Positions 1-7,167 of a stretch of 10,297 bases of DNA are shown piece after piece; position 1 is the first letter of the stretch, and each line of letters opens with the position of its first letter. Source of the stretch: an uncultured Lachnospiraceae bacterium (GTDB lineage: Bacteria > Bacillota > Clostridia > Lachnospirales > Lachnospiraceae); the NCBI GenBank assembly GCA_946611525.1, contig CAMODS010000032.1:1-10297 (forward strand), given 5' to 3'. A program made the translations under genes and the position numbers. A model generated the notes under the pieces. That model saw only the letters and a program-made list of their open reading frames with translations, was not told the origin of the DNA and searched no databases.

Positions 1-383
1 CGGGATAGTATAAGAAAGCCCACGGCCAAAAGCATACACATGTTGTTGACCAAGGCATCGGATGCCGCCTCGTAAAAATACTTATATATAATAAAAATGA
101 TGCGAAGTAACACCAGCTGTGCCAAAAACAACACAATCATCTGCTGGGCTGCGGCCACCGAGGTTCCCTCCCCGCTTTCATCCGCGGCATAAAGGGTGTG
201 CATGATAATGACGACATAACCGTTTATAAATAAAAGCATCACAAGAAGTGTCTGCATACGGTACAAACGGTTGGCGCGCTCCTCCTTTATCCTGGGTGAA
301 AGCGCACTGTAACTGTAATATGTATATAAAGCCATGATAAAGATCATGGTAAACTTTGAGATCGTTGTTAAAAGGTGTAACAC
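1..383 (-). CDS. FtsW/RodA/SpoVE-family membrane protein, N-terminal part (cut by window edge)
   Basis: This is the first 127 codons of a polytopic membrane protein that runs off the left edge. It starts at GTG (383-381), directly after the TAA stop of the upstream U32 gene, with no base between them. A GAGGAG ribosome binding site (392-397) lies 8 bases upstream, inside the end of the U32 gene. The next in-frame ATG is codon 13 (345-347) and lacks such a site. Visible are hydrophobic segments near residues 9-24, 45-62, 80-97 and one starting near residue 113. They are separated by a basic loop (PRIKEERANR) and an acidic loop (ADESGEGT). The segment NNMCMLLAVGFLIL resembles the entry of the FtsW/RodA/SpoVE domain in Lachnospiraceae proteins, which usually carry such N-terminal helices. 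That family polymerises peptidoglycan (SEDS glycosyltransferases). The family call is from memory of those homologues; the catalytic part lies outside the window. Confidence 0.6.
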   Translation of the reverse strand, partial: MLHLLTTISKFTMIFIMALYTYYSYSALSPRIKEERANRLYRMQTLLVMLLFINGYVVIIMHTLYAADESGEGTSVAAAQQMIVLFLAQLVLLRIIFIIYKYFYEAASDALVNNMCMLLAVGFLILS

Positions 384-2576
384 TTAGCTTACTCCTCTTT
401 TAAAATGTAATCTGGTGGAAGGGATATCAAGCTTAGCCGCCCCGCCATCCATGTAATTATTCTTATATACTTCAAGCACCCCGTTTACCTCATCGGCAGA
501 CTCAAAGACAAAGCTTATCAAAAGCTGTCCCGGGTGAAGTGCCATCACACGCTTGGAGTCTGAAAGCAAAGACTGGGGCAGGCTGTTGTAAACATAGTTT
601 GTACAGGATGCACATCTGTTTAACACAGGAAAGGCCGCGCCGGTCTCATCAATGAGGTCGATACGGGTGTAAGGCTTTTTACCGGCTTTTGAGGCGCCCG
701 GTTTTGTACCATGTTTTGTATCATCCCTCAAACATCCGTAAAATCTCTTTGCCGGACAGTTTGCCATGATCATCACCGCAGTCCTGCCATAGATATCCAT
801 GGTGCTCTTTTCATTGTATCTGTGTGACAGTTCCTTTTCATTAAGCTCTATGGGGACGTGCTGATTGATATATCCATCCCGGGCAAAGGCTGCCACCGTC
901 CTGTCAGAATACGAGTAAAGCCGCTCACCGAAATACACATCTTTGTGTGAATAACCATAGCTTTCCAAAAAGCCCAAAGCATCATATGAATTGGCCACCA
1001 CTCCGGAAATCCTGTCACAGTATCTGTCCAAAAGACCTTTCATGCGGGATGCATCATCACGTCGTATCACATCGGGAAGCCTAAAATATACATCTGCCGT
1101 GCTGTCGCAGGCAGCAGAAATCAACTCCTCCCCTACAATGACGCCGCTTACGAACGCCGATTTAAGCACTATTGCAAGCTGCTCCTTTGTCGATACACTG
1201 ACAAAAAGTGCTGGGGTGTGATTCTCTTTCCCATCCGGGATCGAGCGTTCCATAGCACCTTTTATCGCAGAATCGACATCCGGTTTTTCATACGGCCGTC
1301 TTTCTCTGTGAAAATACTCCTTTAAAAGCATCTTTGACAAAGTATCAAAAGCTCTCCTCCGAAGCTCCTTGATATGCTTCATGGGGATGAATGCATCACC
1401 CTCCATGTTGATTGTGACCTCAGAAAAATCGAAGGCTTCCTCTCCTGTTTTTGTGATCTTATCTATTATCTCATCCTTTGTAGTAGCTTTCTTTTGTGCA
1501 GCCTCCGCCACCTCTCCTTCCACACTTACGGTAAGAGTGCCATAGGTCAGATTCATGGAAATGGGTTCTCCCACCTCAATATTTATCACTGAACTGACGC
1601 TGCGTTTCTTTTCGCAGATATCCACCCGGGAGTTTTCCTGGCGGAAAGCACCGGAAGCCGGGTCGATCATGGATACATCATTTCTCATATCAAAGTAGGC
1701 ATCGGTGCTGCCACCCCTGGTGCCGTAGGATAAAAGCCTCTTGTAGTCCCGGTCATCCACCCGGTAGTCTTTGGTCCCATCTGAGATGATCCGGTCAAAA
1801 TACTCGCGGTAAACTGACACCACTCCTGCCACATAGGCCTCATTTTTAAGACGTCCCTCTATCTTGTAAGACTCCACTTTCGCCTCATAAAGCCTTGGCA
1901 GTGCATAAAGTCCGCACAGATCTCTGGGAGAAAGATAAAAGCCCTCCTCACCAATGACTTGTCCGTTTTCATCTAAAGCCACGTACTTTTTTCTGCATGG
2001 CTGGGCACAGGCTCCGCGGTTTCCGCTCCTGCCACCGATGACCGAACTCATCAGACACTGTCCTGAATAGCAGACACAAAGTGCTCCATGCAAAAATGCC
2101 TCTATTTCAAGATCCGGCAAAGCCTCATGGATAGATGCGATCTCAGCTATGGAAAGCTCACGGGCCGGTACTATACGGCTGGCCCCGCGCTCCATCATAA
2201 AACGTGCTCCATACTCTGATGAGATATTCATCTGTGTACTGGCATGGAGGGGCAGATTGGGAAAATGATAACGGCAGAAATCAAACACCCCGAAATCCTG
2301 GACTATAATGCCATCTATAAAATGGCTGTCATAAAATGAAAGAAAGTCATAAAGCTCCCTTTCCATCTCCGGATTTTTAAGCAGTGTATTTACCGTCAAA
2401 TAAACCTTTTTACCCCTCAGATGGGCATACTCTATGGCTGCGGCTCCATCCTCACGGCTAAAAGCTGCTGACACCCTTGCTCCAAAGGCGTCGCCACCAA
2501 AATAAACCGCGTCCGCTCCTGAGGCAAATGCACTTTTTAGAATTTTCAGATCCCCTGCGGGTGCCAAAAGTTCCAT
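384..2576 (-). CDS. U32-family protein with DUF3656 region (RlhA/YdcP-like)
   Basis: 730 residues, starting at ATG (2576-2574) with a modest AAAGGG site 4 bases upstream. The N-terminus MELLAPAG opens the TIM-barrel-like U32 domain. The U32 signature E-x-F-x2-G-A-L-C-x4-G-x-C-x-M-S is complete from residue 159. Cysteines 167, 174, 190 and 194 give C-x6-C-x15-C-x3-C, the spacing known to bind a [4Fe-4S] cluster in U32 proteins. Residues around 300-430 correspond to the DUF3656 part, ending in a KELRRRAFD-type motif. The C-terminal region has a further CASC pair near residue 660. Relatives include collagenase-like 'peptidases' and E. coli RlhA, which hydroxylates C2501 of 23S rRNA. RNA hydroxylation is therefore a more likely role than proteolysis, but this is not proven for this member. 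The gene is probably co-transcribed with the FtsW/RodA-like gene that begins at its stop codon. Its own promoter is not clear. Confidence 0.9.
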   Translation of the reverse strand: MELLAPAGDLKILKSAFASGADAVYFGGDAFGARVSAAFSREDGAAAIEYAHLRGKKVYLTVNTLLKNPEMERELYDFLSFYDSHFIDGIIVQDFGVFDFCRYHFPNLPLHASTQMNISSEYGARFMMERGASRIVPARELSIAEIASIHEALPDLEIEAFLHGALCVCYSGQCLMSSVIGGRSGNRGACAQPCRKKYVALDENGQVIGEEGFYLSPRDLCGLYALPRLYEAKVESYKIEGRLKNEAYVAGVVSVYREYFDRIISDGTKDYRVDDRDYKRLLSYGTRGGSTDAYFDMRNDVSMIDPASGAFRQENSRVDICEKKRSVSSVINIEVGEPISMNLTYGTLTVSVEGEVAEAAQKKATTKDEIIDKITKTGEEAFDFSEVTINMEGDAFIPMKHIKELRRRAFDTLSKMLLKEYFHRERRPYEKPDVDSAIKGAMERSIPDGKENHTPALFVSVSTKEQLAIVLKSAFVSGVIVGEELISAACDSTADVYFRLPDVIRRDDASRMKGLLDRYCDRISGVVANSYDALGFLESYGYSHKDVYFGERLYSYSDRTVAAFARDGYINQHVPIELNEKELSHRYNEKSTMDIYGRTAVMIMANCPAKRFYGCLRDDTKHGTKPGASKAGKKPYTRIDLIDETGAAFPVLNRCASCTNYVYNSLPQSLLSDSKRVMALHPGQLLISFVFESADEVNGVLEVYKNNYMDGGAAKLDIPSTRLHFKRGVS

Positions 2577-2589
2577 AATTCCCTTTCTA

Positions 2590-2659
2590 AAAGATCCTTC
2601 GACACACTAGCTTTGGATGACAACGATAAATGTCATTCAAAGCGTAGCGAAGAATCCTT
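2590..2659. repeat. 70-base imperfect palindrome, likely dispersed REP/MITE-like element
   Basis: Outer arms 2590-2601 (AAAGATCCTTCG) and 2648-2659 (CGAAGAATCCTT) pair over 12 positions with two G-T wobbles in the minus-strand RNA. Inner arms GCTTTG (2610-2615) with CAAAGC (2638-2643), and ATGACA (2617-2622) with TGTCAT (2631-2636), enclose an 8-base loop (2623-2630). A single mismatch lies between the two inner stems, and a small asymmetric internal loop lies between inner and outer stems. Both half-sites read TGTCAT(T/C)C..AAGC....CGAAG(A/G)ATC from the centre outward. This resembles a short palindromic sequence I recall as dispersed in many bacterial genomes; I could not check copy number. 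It fills nearly the whole gap between the zapA terminator and the U32 ribosome binding site, so it would form a hairpin in any U32 leader transcribed through it. Confidence 0.75.
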
Positions 2660-2660
2660 A

Positions 2661-2688
2661 AAAAAACAGGTGGCGAGCCACCTGTTTT
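2661..2688 (-). terminator. Intrinsic terminator after zapA
   Basis: On the minus strand AAAACAGGTGG (2688-2678) pairs perfectly with CCACCTGTTTT (2673-2663) around a CTCG tetraloop, and is followed by a run of six T (2666-2661). This 11-bp stem with a U-tract is a textbook Rho-independent terminator, starting about 10 bases past the zapA stop codon. The A-rich side also gives it some bidirectional character, but no plus-strand gene needs it. Confidence 0.93.
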
Positions 2689-2697
2689 AGATCAAAA

Positions 2698-3114
2698 TTA
2701 TTGAGGACCCAAGAGTGCTTCCTCCAACGAAGCCTCCAGCCTGGCCTTTAGGGCCAAAAGCTCTTTTTTCTCCTTTTCCAAAGCCTCTATCTGTTCCTCG
2801 AAGCCGGTGATCTTGACCTGCTCGGAGATGAGATCGTGCTTGAGATCGTATATCTCCTTGTCCTTTTGCTCCATGTCGGACTCGAGCTTTTCCACATGAT
2901 CCCTGGCCTTGAAAAAGTCATCAGCAACATTGATATTGATAAGTACCTGCTTCATGTCCACGGACAGATTCTTGTATCCGTCCATAGCCTGGAACTCTTC
3001 TATCTTGCCATTGATATAAGTGGCTATACGCTGGAGATAATCCTCCTCCTCATAACCGCTCAATGTATATACTTTTCCGTCAATAAGTACCTTGGTACTT
3101 TTCTTTGCTGACAT
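2698..3114 (-). CDS. zapA: Cell division protein ZapA
   Basis: 138 residues. ZapA binds FtsZ filaments and promotes their bundling in the Z-ring. Residues about 5-65 match the ZapA head: KVLIDGKVYTLSG, the DYLQRIATYINGKI helix and the LININVADDFFKAR segment. Residues about 70-130 form a charged, heptad-like coiled coil (EKLESDMEQKDKEIYDL and following), the usual dimer and tetramer stalk. The start is ATG at 3114. A GTG four codons earlier (3126) would add MEES, but those codons are the ribosome binding site itself (GGAGG, 3120-3124, 5 bases from the ATG). The gene has its own sigma-A promoter and a strong terminator, so it appears monocistronic despite lying in a row of co-oriented genes. 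The C-terminal tail LGPQ is unremarkable. Confidence 0.92.
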   Translation of the reverse strand: MSAKKSTKVLIDGKVYTLSGYEEEDYLQRIATYINGKIEEFQAMDGYKNLSVDMKQVLININVADDFFKARDHVEKLESDMEQKDKEIYDLKHDLISEQVKITGFEEQIEALEKEKKELLALKARLEASLEEALLGPQ

Positions 3115-3117
3115 ACT

Positions 3118-3124
3118 CTCCTCC
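3118..3124 (-). promoter_or_regulatory. zapA ribosome binding site that decides the start
   Basis: GGAGGAG on the minus strand, with its GGAGG core 5 bases before ATG 3114. It overlaps the upstream in-frame GTG at 3126-3124, which rules that codon out as the natural start. Confidence 0.85.
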
Positions 3125-3149
3125 ACACACCAATTTCTATGCCAAAAGA

Positions 3150-3178
3150 ATTATATCGAATTTCATCTGCCGTTGCAA
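3150..3178 (-). promoter_or_regulatory. Sigma-A-type promoter for zapA
   Basis: On the minus strand a -35 TTGCAA (3178-3173) is separated by exactly 17 bases from a perfect -10 TATAAT (3155-3150). Transcription would start near 3143, giving a leader of about 29 bases to the zapA ATG at 3114. It lies in the 100-base gap after the phosphatase gene. I see no convincing terminator in that gap, so read-through from the upstream module into zapA is also possible. Confidence 0.82.
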
Positions 3179-3214
3179 CCTGCAAAACAACAATTTCGAT
3201 AATGGTTATTTGAC

Positions 3215-4894
3215 CTATATCTTCTTCTGGAAGGCAAGCATTGTAAGATCATCAAACTGATCTGCATCTCCCACAAACTCATCCACATCCTTTCTGACAG
3301 CCACCAAAAGCTCCTGGGGCCTAAGTCCCACAGACTTCTGCAGGATGTTTTTAAGTCTGTCCATACCATAAAGCTCACCTTCTGCATTGGTAGCTTCAGG
3401 CACACCGTCTGTATAGAGGAAAACGACATCTCCCTTGTTGATGGTGGTAGTATCCATCATGTACTCCATGTCCTCCATAGCCGCAAGAGGAGGCCTCTTC
3501 TTTGTAGGATTAACCTCGTCAACCGTACCGTCAGGATGAAGCACCAGTGTGATCTCGTGACCGGCATCGGAAAACTCGATATATCCGGTCTTTATGTCAA
3601 TGATCGCAATCCATGTGGTAACAAAAAGCATCTGCTCATTTCCCTCGCACAGCTGGTTATTTACTGTACGAAGCACCTTATCCACAGGTTCATTATTCTG
3701 AAGATGGTTTTTAATAAGAGTCTTTGCGATGACCATAAAGAGTGCTGCGGGAACGCCCTTTCCTGAAACGTCTGCCATAACAACAGCCAGGCGATCCTCA
3801 CCCACCATAAACAGATCGTAAAAGTCTCCTCCCACTTCCTTGGCAGGATCCATGGAAGCAAAGATGTCCATATCCTCTCTCTCGGGGAAAGCAGGGAAAA
3901 TTGACGGGAGCATATCCGCCTGGATCTTTGTTGCCACATTGAGCTCAGCTCCTATCCTCTCTTTTTCAGCGGTGATGGACCTGATATTATCCACGTATGC
4001 GATCATATCACGTTCCATCTTTCCGATACTCATGGACAAAAGCTGTATCTCGTCTCCGGTCTTTATAGCATTAAGCTTTGCCATGGCGGCATCTGAGATT
4101 TCGTTATTATTACCGAATCTGATAGCCTCGGAAGCCACGATATTGACAGGAAGGATTACACTCTTGTACATGTAGATAACAAAAAGTATGATAACCACTA
4201 AAATGGCCACCATGATGGAGCTCATGGTACGGATCAAAAAGCTTCTGGTAGAGCTTTCCACCAATCTCATAGGCTCCTCTACCGCTATTACCGCTATAAC
4301 CTCTCCGTCAGCAGAAAGAATAGGCTTTAACGCAGAAATATTGTATCCAAAATCACCGTTTGAAATAATGAAAGCATCCTGGTTTTTACCTGTCTCCATA
4401 ACCTCTGCAAAAAGCACGCGGTTCTTGGGATTCATGGAACTGGACTGTCCCAACAAAAAGATCTCATCCTCTTTGTAGTAACAGTCAATGATATACAAAA
4501 GGGGCTTCCAGTCGGTATCTCCCTCCTGATATCCACGTAAAACCTCAGGATCATAATAAGTCAGGTAGATATCCGTAAGCTGCATGGACTCACGAAGATC
4601 GTTTAACTCTTTCCAGATCTTTTGATACCTGCCGAGAGACATGACTCTCTCCTGCTCCTTGGTATCGTCTCCTCTGGCGATCTCTACGAACTCTGCCAAC
4701 TCTTCTTTTGTAACGGTATCAAGTATGATATCCTCTGCCGTATCAGCAATGAGATATGCCGTGTCATGATACTGCTTTACCATACTGTCCCTAAAGCCAG
4801 TATAACCGAAATACATAGCCAGGGCCGCCATGATGATACCGACAAGAACAAAACCGATAATAAACTTTAATACAAGACTGCGCTTCTTAGTCAT
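3215..4894 (-). CDS. Membrane-bound sensor PP2C phosphatase (SpoIIE/RsbU type)
   Basis: 559 residues. Order: helix at 9-28; extracytoplasmic sensor-like region 29-220, containing a late Cache-like stretch (residues about 172-206); helix 221-242; HAMP-like linker about 243-297; signalling helix ERIGAELNVATKIQADMLP (313-330), typical before SpoIIE domains; and the PP2C domain 345-557. Metal-binding aspartates are present: D357 in GGDFYD, D375 in ADVSGKG, D496 in YTDG and D548/D549 in FDDLT, so it should be active. Family members dephosphorylate serine or threonine on STAS anti-anti-sigma proteins in partner-switching pathways. No STAS protein or anti-sigma kinase is in the window, so the target is unknown. 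ATG 4894 has an AGGAGGG site 3 bases upstream. The start overlaps the end of the MFS gene by 8 bases, which suggests translational coupling and a shared function. Confidence 0.92.
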   Translation of the reverse strand: MTKKRSLVLKFIIGFVLVGIIMAALAMYFGYTGFRDSMVKQYHDTAYLIADTAEDIILDTVTKEELAEFVEIARGDDTKEQERVMSLGRYQKIWKELNDLRESMQLTDIYLTYYDPEVLRGYQEGDTDWKPLLYIIDCYYKEDEIFLLGQSSSMNPKNRVLFAEVMETGKNQDAFIISNGDFGYNISALKPILSADGEVIAVIAVEEPMRLVESSTRSFLIRTMSSIMVAILVVIILFVIYMYKSVILPVNIVASEAIRFGNNNEISDAAMAKLNAIKTGDEIQLLSMSIGKMERDMIAYVDNIRSITAEKERIGAELNVATKIQADMLPSIFPAFPEREDMDIFASMDPAKEVGGDFYDLFMVGEDRLAVVMADVSGKGVPAALFMVIAKTLIKNHLQNNEPVDKVLRTVNNQLCEGNEQMLFVTTWIAIIDIKTGYIEFSDAGHEITLVLHPDGTVDEVNPTKKRPPLAAMEDMEYMMDTTTINKGDVVFLYTDGVPEATNAEGELYGMDRLKNILQKSVGLRPQELLVAVRKDVDEFVGDADQFDDLTMLAFQKKI

Positions 4895-7139
4895 TTTCCC
4901 TCCTCGTCAACTGTAAAAACATAACTCCAAACAATGCAAATACTACACCAAATACTCCAAGAGGTACAAGATTACCGTCGGGGCTGGCTAAAAGTCCGTA
5001 AAGCATGGGACAGATTATCTGGACTCCGCTTCCGATACTGCCGTAAAGAGTAAGCAGTGCCGCACTGTCACCCTTTTCCTTTTTACCTACACCGGTGAAA
5101 TATCCGGTGAGTGTAGGCGTGCCGTATCCGTCAAAGAGTCCCATGATGGCTGCTGAAAGAATAACAATAAATGCATTACGTCCAAACAAAAGAACCAGTA
5201 TGCCGGCCGCTCCCAATAAGATCGAGAAGGTGACCGATTTCTTCAGAGAAAGCTTTTTTAGAGCCTTTATCATCCAAACACCCACATACACACCTGCCAG
5301 ACCGTTTATGAGGTAAGCATAACTGGTGGCGATAGCCGGCTGTCCGATAACTCCCATATATGTCGGCAAAAATGCCACCACATACATAAGTCCGATATTA
5401 AGAGGTATATCCGTAAGCAATACAGCCCTGCGAAGCCTTTTATTCTTAAATATCGTGGCAAGTGATGTATTGGAGGATGTGTCCTCAGCATCATCCGCAT
5501 TTACTGCATTAAGCTCATCCCACGGAATAATGATAACCGAAAGCACAAACACTATGGCAATAAGTACCGCTGTAAAAAGGTAGTTCGCATAATATCCGAA
5601 GCCACTGGCTAAGATGGATCCAAGGGAAGATCCCACTGTGATACCTCCCAAAAGCCCGGCATTCAGATTTGCAAAGTTGGCCCTGATCTCTTCGTCGCTG
5701 TTGCTGGCTGCCGCCACAAATCTGTTGAGGAAGTACTTAAGCAGTGCAAAGCCGACACCGGTAAATGTACGAAGCAAGATAAGGAATATTGCCGTACTCA
5801 CCCTGAGGCAGGCCAGGTTTCCCACAGCCAGTATGGCCATGGAAAAGCAAAACAGCTTAAATACGCTCTCCTTTGCATATACTCTCTGAACTATAAGAGA
5901 TATGACAAGTACTGCGATAAGCTCCTGAGTCAGAGGCAGAGGAGCTGTAACCTCAGTGGACATATTGAAAGCCTGCATGCCTTCATTTCTGACAAGTACC
6001 GCTGCATATGGCATACTCGTGTAAATAGCCGTATATAAGAGGAATGACAGCATTCGAATGGAGCTGTTCATGCTCTCGCCGGATACCGCCTTGCTTACAG
6101 TACCGCCGGTCTTTTTTGCTCCTACCTTGAGCACCTTATTCAGTACCACGGGAATGGCAAATGTAAGCTCGTATGAGATCATCAGACTCACCGCAAAGAT
6201 AGCTCCAAATGAAAGCAAAAGCAAGCGAAGCTTTGAAGCCAGATACCCGGGATCCATGGAAGCCACCACACCGGACTCTGCGATCTCAACTGCTCCCACT
6301 GCCTCATTTTCATGAGCGACTTCTATGTAGTAGTCCTTCATCTCAGTGATCTTTGAGAAGGGAAGTCCCTTTGATACCAGCTCATCTACGCTGTCCTGAA
6401 CGTAAGCCTGTGTCATGGTGACACTGTTTTCCACAAGAGTGCCAAATGCCTGTCTGTAATTAAAGAACATGCACAGCATATAGACAAAAAGTCCGGACAT
6501 TACTATAGCGATGGGCAGGTACTTGTTGACAGATGCCCTCCTGAATATCAGGAGCAAAAGTAACAATACCACTATCAATACGATCAAAAGTGGCGTAAGC
6601 TCTGTCACCTTATCGACGCTTTCCGTATAGAGTCTGTCCCTTTCATACATGACAAAGAGGTAACCTATCGTAATATCACGCCTGTCATGTATGGCAAACA
6701 CCTGCACGGACATGCCTGATACAACATAGCCTTCCTGTTCTATCGAGGGCATATCCTCTTTATCATAATAGTCTAAAGCCTCGATGACCATCTTGCGATT
6801 TTGTGTCTCATCAGAAAGTAGAGATGTAGAAATTATCTCTCCATCCTTTCCCAATAACACAAGTCCTATGGTATCCTCGTAAATGCCGGCCACCTCGCCC
6901 AACTCATCCTCGATACCATAGTAGTTGGTAAGCTCTTTACCGTAACGGATGGACGTCTCTATCCCATTTACCACATCAAGAGTCTCGGTCTTTATATATC
7001 CTTCCTTCAAGTCTATCGCAGTATTTCGATACTCCATCCGGGAGATCCACAGTGCAAAGAACAGCGAAAACATCAGGATGAAGATGTAGATATATACACT
7101 GACCTTGTTTTTATTTTTGCTGATAATCTCTTCTGTCAA
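4887..7139 (-). CDS. MFS-family protein with two N-terminal extracytoplasmic sensor loops
   Basis: 750 residues, far longer than the usual 400-450 of MFS carriers. Order: helix 14-33; outside region 34-182 with a Cache-like strand pattern (GLVLLGKDGEIISTS, 92-106); helices about 183-199 and 207-225; second outside loop 226-303 with a similar pattern (AVGAVEIAESGVVASMD, 280-296); helix 304-332; cytoplasmic linker; then a 12-helix MFS unit 362-745 with a long central loop (540-571). The total is about 16 helices. The start is TTG (7139-7137), chosen because AGGAGG (7145-7150) lies 5 bases upstream; the next in-frame ATG (residue 23) is inside the first helix. The gene sits between a binding-protein gene and a phosphatase gene and overlaps the latter. 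It may transport a small molecule, or act as a transporter-like receptor as UhpC does. The substrate is unknown. Confidence 0.85.
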   Translation of the reverse strand: MTEEIISKNKNKVSVYIYIFILMFSLFFALWISRMEYRNTAIDLKEGYIKTETLDVVNGIETSIRYGKELTNYYGIEDELGEVAGIYEDTIGLVLLGKDGEIISTSLLSDETQNRKMVIEALDYYDKEDMPSIEQEGYVVSGMSVQVFAIHDRRDITIGYLFVMYERDRLYTESVDKVTELTPLLIVLIVVLLLLLLIFRRASVNKYLPIAIVMSGLFVYMLCMFFNYRQAFGTLVENSVTMTQAYVQDSVDELVSKGLPFSKITEMKDYYIEVAHENEAVGAVEIAESGVVASMDPGYLASKLRLLLLSFGAIFAVSLMISYELTFAIPVVLNKVLKVGAKKTGGTVSKAVSGESMNSSIRMLSFLLYTAIYTSMPYAAVLVRNEGMQAFNMSTEVTAPLPLTQELIAVLVISLIVQRVYAKESVFKLFCFSMAILAVGNLACLRVSTAIFLILLRTFTGVGFALLKYFLNRFVAAASNSDEEIRANFANLNAGLLGGITVGSSLGSILASGFGYYANYLFTAVLIAIVFVLSVIIIPWDELNAVNADDAEDTSSNTSLATIFKNKRLRRAVLLTDIPLNIGLMYVVAFLPTYMGVIGQPAIATSYAYLINGLAGVYVGVWMIKALKKLSLKKSVTFSILLGAAGILVLLFGRNAFIVILSAAIMGLFDGYGTPTLTGYFTGVGKKEKGDSAALLTLYGSIGSGVQIICPMLYGLLASPDGNLVPLGVFGVVFALFGVMFLQLTRREND

Positions 7140-7144
7140 AACTG

Positions 7145-7150
7145 CCTCCT
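7145..7150 (-). promoter_or_regulatory. Strong ribosome binding site for the TTG-started MFS gene
   Basis: A perfect AGGAGG with 5 bases (CAGTT) before TTG 7139. No ATG or GTG is suitably placed, so this site defines the unusual start codon. Confidence 0.85.
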
Positions 7151-7167
7151 ATATAAAAAACCACACA

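Noticed and set aside
991..1592. Plus-strand open frames opposite the U32 gene
   Set aside because: They lie entirely within a well-supported gene on the other strand, have no ribosome binding site and give no recognisable protein.
2596..2625. TTGTCA/AAGGAT as a U32 promoter
   Set aside because: The -10 is poor, the spacing is 18, and the whole lies inside a palindrome that explains the sequence better.
3124..3126. GTG as the zapA start
   Set aside because: The codons from here to ATG 3114 form the ribosome binding site itself, and the added residues are not part of the ZapA fold.
3179..3214. Possible terminator after the phosphatase gene
   Set aside because: No stable hairpin followed by a T-run is present on the minus strand; only short weak complementarities are seen.
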